Below, piece after piece: positions 19,307-27,035 of a DNA stretch of 64,000 nucleotides (positions within the stretch are counted from its first letter, which is position 1; each line of letters begins with the position of its first letter). Made by a program: the position numbers and the translations under genes. Source of the stretch: Isoetes taiwanensis (taxonomy: Eukaryota > Streptophyta > Lycopodiopsida > Isoetales > Isoetaceae). The stretch is from positions 21,405,513-21,469,512 of the forward strand of contig JAJEKV010000014.1 of NCBI GenBank assembly GCA_021234155.1. The letters are read 5' to 3'. Below the pieces are notes generated by a model. It saw nothing but the letters and a program-made list of their open reading frames with translations. It ran no database searches and was not told the origin of the DNA.

Positions 19307-19373
19307 GATCATACGACGCGAAATCCATTGATTGCTACCTAATTGCAAGAATGGCATTTCGCGTCGTGTGATC
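19307..19373. repeat. P2 hairpin
   Basis: GATCATACGACGCGAAAT at the left and ATTTCGCGTCGTGTGATC at the right give an 18 bp stem with one mismatch. The interior (CCATTGATTGCTACCTAATT...) is nearly the same as in the hairpin at 20164-20230, so these two copies were duplicated with their cassettes. The unit is 85 bp beyond the stop of cassette 3. Confidence 0.9.
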
Positions 19374-19457
19374 TTTTAATAAAACAAAACAAGAGAACAG
19401 ATAGAAGCAAGAAACAGAGCAAATTTTTCTTTGAAACAAAAAATATATATACAATGG

Positions 19458-19814
19458 CTACGGATCTTCATGATCCCATGGTCGCCGTAAAGCTGCGTTC
19501 TCATCCTCCGCAGCTCGAAGCTTCTTCTCCATATCTTCTAGCGCCTGCGAAATATTGTGTGCAGTTAAAACTGCCTCGACCCTACGGCTATTGGCCTCTC
19601 GGTACCTGGTTAATGTTGCCGCGAGCTCAAGGTCTCGCTCATGCAGCAGCCCCCTCGTGAATTCTAACCTGTCCACCGCCTCCATCTTCGGCGGCACGGG
19701 ACGGCTGTTTTAAAATCGTGAACCTCCTTGAATCTCTTCATCACCACGGCAAAGGGGGTGATGTCCGGGAAACGTCTGGGCGCGGTAAACTTCGGAGGAG
19801 GATGAAGATGCCAT
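19458..19814 (-). pseudogene. Coiled-coil protein, cassette 3 (frameshifted)
   Basis: The open frame 19697-19458 is a close paralogue of cassette 4 (LHERDLELAATLTRY... against LHERDVELVETFAMY..., then an identical SQALEDMEKKLRAAEDENAA). The likely start is the ATG at 19814 (MASSSSS). From there the frame must change once near 19790 and again near 19715 to reach the coiled coil, passing through FAVVMKRFKEVHD, which cassette 4 has as LAVVMKRFKEIHD. It is therefore a two-indel pseudogene or a misassembled gene. Confidence 0.6.
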
Positions 19815-19909
19815 CGGAGGAGAAGGCGGAAGGCGGAAGGCGGAGAAGATGAGCAGAAGGCGGAAGGCGGAAGAGGATCGGAGGTCGAAGGCAAGATAGA
19901 AGGTCTTCT

Positions 19910-19916
19910 ATTTATA
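19910..19916 (-). promoter_or_regulatory. TATA box for cassette 3
   Basis: TATAAAT on the minus strand, 96 bp ahead of the ATG at 19814, in the context CTGTTATAAATAGAAGAC. Cassette 4 has the same context. Confidence 0.6.
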
Positions 19917-19940
19917 ACAGGGATTTCGTAGTAGCTTGAG

Positions 19941-20002
19941 TCACACGACGCGAAGGATGCCGTGGGTCAGGAAAATGGACCGTTACTTCTCGCGTCGTGT
20001 GA
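19941..20002. repeat. P2 hairpin
   Basis: TCACACGACGCGA at the left and TCGCGTCGTGTGA at the right, 62 nt overall, with an interior unlike the other copies. It lies 25 bp upstream of the cassette 3 TATA box. Confidence 0.85.
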
Positions 20003-20163
20003 GGAAAAAGGACCATTACTTCTTCTAACGTCTTTTCTTCCAGAGAAAGCTCGTGTGATAATTTTTATTGATAATTTCGGTGATACAATCTATACATAAG
20101 TAATTTTACTGATACATAACTAAAGATAGAACTTCTCATTGAAGCAAAATAGAACGGCATGGA

Positions 20164-20230
20164 GATCACACGACGCGAAATCCATTGATTGCTACCTAAT
20201 TGCAAGCAAGGCATTTCGCGTCGTGTGATA
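20164..20230. repeat. P2 hairpin
   Basis: GATCACACGACGCGAAAT at the left and ATTTCGCGTCGTGTGAT at the right give a 17 bp perfect stem. The upper part (CCATTGATTGC against GCAAGCAAGG) pairs imperfectly around a loop of about 8 nt. It lies about 120 bp beyond the stop of cassette 4. Confidence 0.9.
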
Positions 20231-20348
20231 TTTTAATAAAACAGAACATACATTGGAACAAGAGGATAGATAGAAGCAAAAAATAGAGAAAACTTTTCTT
20301 TGAAGCAAAAAATAGATAGATACAACGGCTAGGGATCTTCATGATCCT

Positions 20349-20726
20349 CTAGCTGATTTTCATGTCCTGCAGCTGAAGCCGTAAGGCTGCGTTCTCATCC
20401 TCCGCAGCTCGGAGCTTCTTCTCCATATCTTCTAAGGCCTGCGAAATCATGTGAGCAGTTTCAACTGCCTCGGCCCTGCGGCTCGTCGCCTCTTGGTACA
20501 TGGCGAATGTTTCCACGAGCTCAACGTCTCGCTCGTGCAGCAGCTCCCTCGTGAAGGCTAATCTGTCGACCGCCTCATTGTTCTCGGCGACGAGACGGTT
20601 GTTTTCATCATGGATCTCCTTGAATCTCTTCATCACCACTGCAAGGGTGATGTCCACGGGCAGCTCTGGGCGCTGGGGAGTGCTATCTTGGCGTGGTCAC
20701 TTGCTAGAGGAAGATGATGATGCCAT
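20349..20726 (-). pseudogene. Coiled-coil protein, cassette 4 (in-frame TGA at codon 10)
   Basis: From the ATG at 20726 the frame reads MASSSSSSK, then TGA, and continues in the same frame through PRQDSTPQRPELPVDITLAV into a 100-residue coiled coil (...AEDENAALRLQLQDMKIS). A single nonsense codon thus separates the conserved start from the body. The internal ATG at 20630 (MKRFKEIHDENN) could still give a 93-residue protein. The TATA box and flanking P2 hairpins match cassette 3. Confidence 0.65.
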
Positions 20727-20815
20727 CGGAGCAGAAGGTGGAAGGCGGAAGCCGGAAGTAGAAGATGAGCAGAAGGCGGAAGGCGATCGGAGGTCAGCGT
20801 GGACATCGGTCTTCT

Positions 20816-20822
20816 ATTTATA
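20816..20822 (-). promoter_or_regulatory. TATA box for cassette 4
   Basis: TATAAAT on the minus strand, 90-96 bp ahead of the ATG at 20726, in the same local context as cassette 3. Confidence 0.6.
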
Positions 20823-20829
20823 ACATGAG

Positions 20830-20958
20830 TCACACGAGTTGCTTCTCGCGTCGTGTGAGGAATAAATAAATTAATTGTTTTTTTCCAATAATATTTCATT
20901 TCTTCGAGATAAATAGATATGACAGAAAATCAGACTGATGTATTTCGCGTGATGTGAA
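20830..20958. repeat. Shortened P2 hairpin and a half copy
   Basis: At 20830-20858 TCACACGA and TCGCGTCGTGTGA are separated by only a few bases, so the interior is mostly deleted. At 20943-20958 a lone half-site reads TTTCGCGTGATGTGAA. Both lie upstream of the cassette 4 TATA box. Confidence 0.7.
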
Positions 20959-21079
20959 TAAATACAAACAAAATAATTTTTATTAGGAATTTCGGAAGGA
21001 CAATCTGTACATAAATAATTTTACCGATACAAGTTGGAAAACATATAACTTCCAATTTCTCAAGCTTCGTCAATTTCAT

Positions 21080-22486
21080 GCTCTTTTCAATCCCAATCCC
21101 CCTTGATCCAACAAGCCAATGACTTCCATGTTATCGACCCCAACTTCCAACCTTGGGTGAGTCAAGCCGCCAGCCTAAAAATTTAACATATTGCTCGCCC
21201 ATGAGACCGGCTTGGTCGTCAAAATATTGTAGCACAACATCCCACCCGAATTGCTATCACCCTTTTCGGTGTTTGATGCCAATTGGGAATGGTTCCCAAA
21301 CATGCATAATGCACGGATGTAATAGACAAACTCGCGCACCTTTTGGACTGAAAGTTCTGCTGAAGACGATTATCTCCCCATTAACGAATCTTGAGATATA
21401 TCGTAACAATGTAGAGTCCTTCAATCTTTCCTGTCCCCCGCGTGCATGTCGGCAAGAAAAATCATCTACTTCCCACAAATAAGAACCCTCAAGCTTATCT
21501 TCTTCACATTTATCCTCATCTACCGGGCTTATCTTTGCCGCTGATTGGTGAAGGGGCCTGCGCCAAACTAGATCTTGTTGGCAGCTTTGCAAGGAGACGC
21601 TGGAATTCTTCTTCCATTGGTAGATTCGCCTCATCTTGAGCAAATCGAGACTCCAGCCTCTCATAGGCTTCTTTAAGCTTTATAGCATTGCCGGTATAAT
21701 TAGACACTTCAAACATCTCTTTGTCCAAATCCTCTTCAAAATCTAGGCCTAAGTTTACCCATTCGGCCAAGGTACTCTGATAAGCTCGTCTTCCCTAGCA
21801 CACATTCGTAACAAAGACGGGTTCCTCAGTATATCACTTAGCAATAGGTATTCTTTGCCTTCCACTAAAATTGGCGTTATGTCAGACAACTTCTTTTCAT
21901 TCTCATCCCCATCCTCATCACCTTCGAATTATCTCCCTCCTCCTCGGTTCACCCAAGGCCAAGCAAGTCCGAAGCTAAAACTCCTACATTCTTGCTCTTC
22001 TTCTTGTAGATCTATCTCCATTTTTACGTTATAGTCATCATCATCACACATAACCGACCCCCTTGGCTTAAAGATTTCATTGTTTCCAAAGTAGTATCTT
22101 CGGTTTGGCGAAAGCGTAATGCAATAACTAGCAAATGCAAACGGCAAAGAGAAATAAGATACCTTCTTAAGCACAAGGACGCAGCCGGAGGAGCCCGTTC
22201 TATGCAAAGATTCTTGAAAAACATCTTCCCCTGTTTGCAAATGGGAAGCCTCCTCTAGAGCTGGTTTTGGAATCCACGAGCACAGGACATCTCGCAAAGG
22301 GCGTCGGCGAGACCAAGCGGTCCGGGTGAAAGCTAAGGCAACCTCGCGATAGCATCCAAGCTCGCTACTGTTTGCCATGATGTCCAACTCCTTGCAATAG
22401 AACGGATAAATCGCAGTCGGCGCAACTTCCTCGTTGTCATGAGGGGCGGATGCATACCATTCCAGGAACTTCACATAACAATCCAT
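21080..22486 (-). pseudogene. Decayed gene of unknown function, acidic
   Basis: Coding-like sequence starts at the ATG at 22486 (MDCYVKFLEWYASAP...). An open frame runs to 21929, where a TAA falls just after GGGR. The same frame then continues (FEGDEDGDENEKKLSDITPI...) to about 21780, shifts (LGLDFEEDLDKEMFEV...), and shifts again at about 21540 (DEDKCEEDKLEGSYLWEVDD...) to about 21170. It ends with a YVKFLGWRLDSP stretch that echoes the N-terminal YVKFLEW. A DDDYNVKMEI stretch resembles GHDYNVKVRK of the 24 kb gene, which suggests relatedness. At least one stop and two indels are present. No domain is assigned. Confidence 0.45.
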
Positions 22487-22612
22487 GGCGAAGCAAACGA
22501 CGAAAACAAGAAGATGTTTAGGAGCGGTAAGGCGCTGTCACTTTTGAACTCAAGTAGCCGTTGTCGATTATGAAAGGGGACACAGCCGTTGTGGGGAGAT
22601 TTGTTCGTACAT

Positions 22613-22646
22613 TTTAGGGTTAGGGTTAGGGTTAGGGTTAGGGTTG
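22613..22646. repeat. Interstitial TTAGGG-type telomere-like repeat
   Basis: Five consecutive hexamers (TTAGGG)n form an island that directly abuts a P2 hairpin. Most land plants use TTTAGGG. Here the unit is six bases apart from the first, which has four T's. It lies about 130 bp upstream of the minus-strand gene starting at 22486 and could act as a telo-box-like promoter element on that strand. Confidence 0.85.
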
Positions 22647-22714
22647 GATCACACGACGCGAAGACTACTATGTGCAACAAAAAAGCACAATGCTTGCTGC
22701 GCGTCGTGTGATCC
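22646..22714. repeat. P2 hairpin
   Basis: GGATCACACGACGCG at the left and its exact complement at the right give a 15 bp perfect stem. The upper stem (ACTATGTGC against GCACAATG) also partly pairs around an A-rich loop. About 69 nt overall, immediately beside the TTAGGG repeats. Confidence 0.9.
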
Positions 22715-22926
22715 TCACGTATAACATTAAAAAAAAAAATACAAAGTGCGAAGCTAGGCTTCTAAGAAAGAAATGGACTAAGAGATTAAGCTTATAAAGC
22801 CATTACATTAAGAAATATTATACATATGAAAAAAACACAAAGGCACTTCACGGCCTTTTTTCTGGGGGGTCTTTCTTCTTGTTGTATTCAGCCATAAAAT
22901 TTTGACCATAGTACTTTCGGGATCCC
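22715..22926. other. AT-rich spacer beyond the histone-like gene
   Basis: No ORF is supported. On the minus strand this would be the 3' region of the histone H3-like sequence. An alternative frame continues with KYYGQNFMAEYNKKKD, which is not histone-like. Confidence 0.35.
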
Positions 22927-23711
22927 TTATCGTAAGACGAGGCGCATGTCCTTGGGCATGATGATCACCCGCTTGGCATGTATTGCTTGCAAGCTCGAGT
23001 CCTCGAACAGACCAGACACCAACCGCTTCGAAGCCATTTGAAGAGCATTTAAGGCGCTTGCTTGAATTCTCAGAATCGGTATGATGTATCGCACCACACT
23101 CTTGCGTAATCTCTCTCACGAGCCCGGCAAATGGGAGACGCGAATGACCATCTCGGTTTTCTTGATACTTCTTAATCTCGCTGGCTCACCCCAATGCCAG
23201 GCTTCGTCTTCCGCTTCCGGCCACTACCCTCACCCACCCCAACATTTGGAGCACGTTGCTCGGCCGACTCTTCCATTTGCCTCCTCACCCGGCATTTGCG
23301 CGGTTGTTCCTCTCGGCCGACTCTTCCCCCGTCTCCTCACATTCACAGTAGCCTTCCCCTTTCGGTTGGGCCTCCTCCTTTGATTTGAAGGTCCCGGCAC
23401 CTCCACGGGAGGAGCGGGAGGAGCGAGAAGAGCAAGAAAGAGGCTGCCCAATAATTAATCCGGCGTCATATTACGCTTTCCCGGTTTCTCACATTTTCAT
23501 CCTCGTCTCGAGGCAGTGCACCTCCCTACTTACTCCGGGCTGCTTCTCCGGCCCGTCGTCATGCGGATTTCTTTTCCGGTCTTACATTAGGCATGATCGG
23601 AGGAGGAGAATCTCTATCGAGACTTCGAGTCGGATGAAGAAGGCGGACTAATGTAATCACCGGCCTTACACCACCTGGATGGATCCTTGCGGTTTGCTTA
23701 GTTCTTGCCAT
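22927..23711 (-). pseudogene. Divergent histone H3-like gene with a long N-terminal tail
   Basis: The ATG at 23711 opens MARTKQTAR, the exact start of canonical histone H3, but then diverges (IHPGGVRPVI...) into a Pro/Arg-rich tail. A basic tail region follows (about 23400-23190). Then a recognisable H3 fold appears in shifting frames: REIKKYQ (about 23180), RLPFAGLVREITQE (to about 23100), and in another frame LRIQASALNALQ, LVSGLFEDSSLQAIHAKRV and IIMPKDMRL, stopping at 22927. Canonical H3 has REIRKYQ, KLPFQRLVREIAQD, LRFQSSAVLALQ, LVGLFEDTNLCAIHAKRV and TIMPKD. Frame changes at about 23090 and in the tail mean this is a pseudogene or an intron-containing variant. The long tail recalls centromeric H3, but the fold is nearer ordinary H3. 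Confidence 0.6.
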
Positions 23712-23924
23712 GGCTTCTCGGGGATGGCGCTTTATACTACAAACACCGACAAAAATAGACAACCGGCAAGAGATAAATAGTAAAAAAACGAAGTTAAAGT
23801 AAAATATGATGGTAACGTTTTTAAATAATTGTACGGAACCCTAAAAAATATCGGACAAAATAACGGAACCCTAAAAAACATCGGACAAAAACACAAATAA
23901 AAACCGAGATTCAAAGCGCTTAGG
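23712..23924. other. Spacer between the histone-like gene and the BAH-like gene
   Basis: This would be the promoter of the minus-strand histone-like gene. It contains two near-identical copies of CGGAACCCTAAAAAA-x-ATCGGACAAAA (about 23835-23890). ACCCTAAA resembles a plant telo-box, a motif found in promoters of histone and translation genes. No gene. Confidence 0.35.
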
Positions 23925-24780
23925 CGATAGACAATTTCTTGTTGATCGCGAACTCACTAAACTTTACATTTTCCTCTTGTCTCGAACCAACCCTAATGCC
24001 ATCAATAAAATAATGGAAGTCGTCGACAATCTCCTCTGTCTCCCATTAGCACTCTTAGCTCGATAATGGCCATTAAACTTTCCATGGTGGCTGTATAAAT
24101 GACTTCCTCCCCTCTCCATACTCGAATATCCACCGCGACGAAAGTGTCTCATATGGTCCTCAAATGGCTCCCAAAAAGTTGTGCAGCCTCTCTTTTTCTG
24201 TTTCCTTCGTTCTAGTTGACAATTAACGATAAAATATTGTTTTGGAAGAAAGTATCTGAACTTAAAGGAGGACTTAACTACGCGGACCTCTGTTAGTTGA
24301 CCGGATGATTCGTGGAATCGAACATCCCAGTTCGGAACCAAAAATAAGCCATCCACAAAATCGGCAGGGGGGAGAAAGCACGTATATGTCTTCGGAGCTT
24401 TTCGAACTTCCTGCGCCATCTGGAATATGTTAGCAAATACCTCAAACGGTGTGAAGATTTTGAAACTCATCCTCACGCCTCCGTTTTCAGACATTCCCGC
24501 TTGCACCTCGTCAGCCATGCATTTCTTCATTGCAATTACATTGTTCTCATTAGTGCGTGGCTTACAAAGTTCACTTAAAGGGGCAATTCAACCGGCCTCA
24601 AGCTCGGTTTCCTGACCTTTACGTTATAATCATGTCCGTAAAACCAGATGCCTATACCCCGCAAGGTCACGGCATCCATACCTTGGAAAAGGACAATTCC
24701 GATGTCTATGTGATACACGACAAGTACACTACTAATACTTTCGGCCGGAATGACATCCATGACGTCTGATAAACATAAAC

Positions 24781-24920
24781 CTGCACAATAAATTTGTTTG
24801 TAAACACGTGTCAACGAAAGAAATGAAAAGATAAGGAGATCACACGACGCGAAACTATCTCTACGCAGTTAAGTAGCTGACAGCTAGCTTCGCGTCGTGT
24901 GATCCGATTAAGGTGGTTAC
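24781..24920 (-). other. 140-nt intron containing a P2 hairpin
   Basis: On the minus strand the donor is AAATG|GTAACC (G at 24920) and the acceptor TTATTGTGCAG|GTTTATG (G at 24781). Both sides are phase 1, and the join restores one reading frame through the BAH-like domain (...KLPANG-LCLSDV...). The P2 hairpin at 24838-24904 fills about half of the intron. Confidence 0.7.
24838..24904. repeat. P2 hairpin (intronic)
   Basis: GATCACACGACGCGAA at the left and TTCGCGTCGTGTGATC at the right form a perfect 16 bp stem. The upper arms (ACTATCT against AGCTAGC) pair in part. 67 nt overall. Confidence 0.92.
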
Positions 24921-25185
24921 CATTTGCGGGCAATTTTGGGAAGCTGTTTTTGGTGGAGATTAGCTCTTTGGCCATATCAGAAGGGGTATATGCATGTCGT
25001 ATTGTTATACTTTCCACTTTCCGGCCGCTAGAATTCAACTTGAACTCTTTTATCCTACCTATCCAATGTGTCCGCACGTCTGATCGCCTTTGTCGCTTAA
25101 CTCTATGCTCGCCCCTCGTTGATGGCAGCATACTCACCCACGAACCTATTGAGACAAAACCTCCCACTTCTTGACCTTGGGAGTT

Positions 25186-25635
25186 CTGTAAATGGGGCAA
25201 GAACACAGAAATTACAGGAGACATGGATTGCAGATGAGGAGTGAAGGCGGAGAGGATGCATGTAGAGGCGCCGGAGTGACAGTACAGAAGTTTGGCGCCA
25301 AAATTTGACAAGGGAGTTGGTGACGCTGACAGTAGGCGGTCAAAGTCACCATTATTTTGGGCGGCGAAGCGACTCCCGAAAAATACGGGCCATTAAAATG
25401 GTTGCAATAAAAGCGCAGGCATCCCCTATGAAAATACGCCATGTGGATGCCAAGTAAGCCTACTCATCCTTCTACCTGCCAAGTAATACTGACTTTCGTA
25501 AAAAAGGCGCAAACCTGATTGGTCCTGGCGAATCTGACGTGGAAATCTTTAACCCAAGATAAGGGCCATTTTCAGACCCCAAATCCGCCCTAATGGCTTG
25601 CGAGAACATCCCCTGACAACCCACCGCCGGAATTC
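25186..25635. other. Upstream region between divergent genes
   Basis: No gene can be supported. The minus strand should hold the first exon(s) of the BAH-like gene, and several short open frames exist, but none has a decisive start or donor. The plus strand would hold the promoter of the transposase-like gene. Confidence 0.35.
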
Positions 25636-25791
25636 TTGGTGCACCGAATCGAACTCAGTTTGAATGAATCCATCCCTCTCTTTTCAAAATTTTCCCCTTC
25701 CCAGAACATTAACCAAACAAGAATCCCGCAAGAAAGATGGAGAGTTTCACAAGAATTCTACAAGGAATTCCAATCAATTTCACTTTTGCAG

Positions 25792-26410
25792 ATGGAGGGC
25801 GAGAACTCCATTGCAATTGCTGATTCTAAACGCAGGTATTCTGAATTGGGCTGTGTTACGCCACAAAACAAATAAAGCAGCGTGTTGATAGGTCGGTGGA
25901 TTGTATTCTCAGCTGTTTGCAACCGCTTCGTCCAGATCAAAGAGTAGTCTTTGGTGCTCGTTTGTTGCAGGATGACAGGCTTTTTTCTTTTTTCGAACCT
26001 GTGATTGGAAATCCTTCTGAAGTTATTGTTATGAAATCAATGATCAAGAACTTGAAAGATGGGCTTCAAGATGTAAAGTCTGCTAATAGCAAAGACAATT
26101 TGGCTGCGAAACATTCGCTGTTATCAATGATTGTTGGAAAAAAAGGCGATATAAAGATTGTTTCTTCAAAATTACTAAAGATACAACCAAGAAATTTATC
26201 CAAAGCTGCAGCAAGAAGGAAGATAATGTCATTAAGTGGAGCAAACATGTGGGCTTTGGCAGGGAGAAGGCCAAGATCGAATAGAATCAATGACACAATC
26301 AAGCGTCAAGTTCATGAATTTTGGCTTGATAATACCAAAGTTTCACCGAAGGTTAGAGATGTCATGAAGAGGAGAACACAAGCCATACAATACCTTGACA
26401 TCTCACAGAT
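25792..26410 (+). pseudogene. Transposase-like protein, N-terminal exon(s)
   Basis: The main frame 25896-26426 encodes a basic, helical segment: FGARLLQDDRLFSFFEPVIG, then RKIMSLSGANMWALAGRRPRS and VHEFWLDNTKVSPKVRDVMKRR. The FW-x-(D/N)N-x-x-VSP-x-x-(R/K)D motif is typical of a large group of unclassified transposase-like proteins whose later part carries DF(A/S)ENY and HGKG blocks; both are present downstream. The beginning (MEGENSIAIADSKRR at 25792) is one frame off, so an intron or indel lies near 25835. The region 26411-27035 is probably an intron. Confidence 0.55.
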
Positions 26411-26761
26411 TTGTTCTTTCAATTGAATCGATTGTCAATGGAATCTGCAATTGAATCGATTCTCATTGGAATCTTATATTTTCTTCTCAATTCTTTCATG
26501 ATCTTCTTGTATACATTGCAGTACAGTTCCCCAGTGACCTCTTAATGAATGCACATGGTTGTCATGACATGTATTGCATCACAATGTTTGTTACATTGTT
26601 TACATGGTAGCAGAAATCTTGCAGCCATGTACCATTAGCTACTTTTTAGATGTGAATCCATTTATAGTTACACGTACATGCACCTGCATTTAACATGTAC
26701 CTGCCTATTAGATTTACATCCCTTTATACTTAAATGTTCTTTCAGGTAATGAAGCCAAGAA

Positions 26762-26925
26762 GCTATAAGATATGTACATTCCATGTACATTTATGTACAT
26801 TCTATGTACAGTTATGTACATTCTATGTATAGTTATGTACATGCACACTATATGTACATCTCCAAAATCTGTTAAATGTACATCAGATGTACAAATGTAC
26901 TACAAATGTATAAATGTACTGATTA
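26762..26925. repeat. TGTACAT-rich tract within the probable intron
   Basis: About 14 spaced copies of the palindromic hexamer TGTACA or variants, with irregular 9-20 bp spacing. Similar tracts occur at 28795-28858 and 32598-32735, all in non-coding parts of the 25.6-34.5 kb block. Confidence 0.8.
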
Positions 26926-27035
26926 GTACTTTGGATGCATCTGCTTGCTATAACAAATTGCTAACATGGTCTAATACTTGTGCTGTTGCAGTCTGAGCTT
27001 TATCAGCAGTTTGTCTATTAGAATCCTACACCAAG

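Larger units (their letters stand above)
23925..25185 (-). pseudogene. BAH-like domain protein with conserved C-terminal module, frameshifted
   Basis: The first visible exon (25185-24921, acceptor CATTTACAG just upstream) reads VGGFVSIGSWVSML, THWIGRIKEFKLNSSGRKVE and RHAYTPSDM. The second exon, joined in frame across a 140-nt intron, reads LCLSDVMDVIPAESISSVLV then IWFYGHDYNVK. The layout W-x-GRI-x-E, a strand with an acidic/aromatic end, S-DVMDVIPAESI, FY-x-x-DY fits a BAH (bromo-adjacent homology) domain, a chromatin-binding fold. One indel near 24575 leads into a second conserved module (APKTYTC..., SSGQLTE..., FRYFLPKQY) shared with the gene at 44.2-44.9 kb. Another indel near 24040 is needed to reach the natural end (...FAINKKLSIA, stop at about 23925). 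Chromatin function is inferred. Confidence 0.5.
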
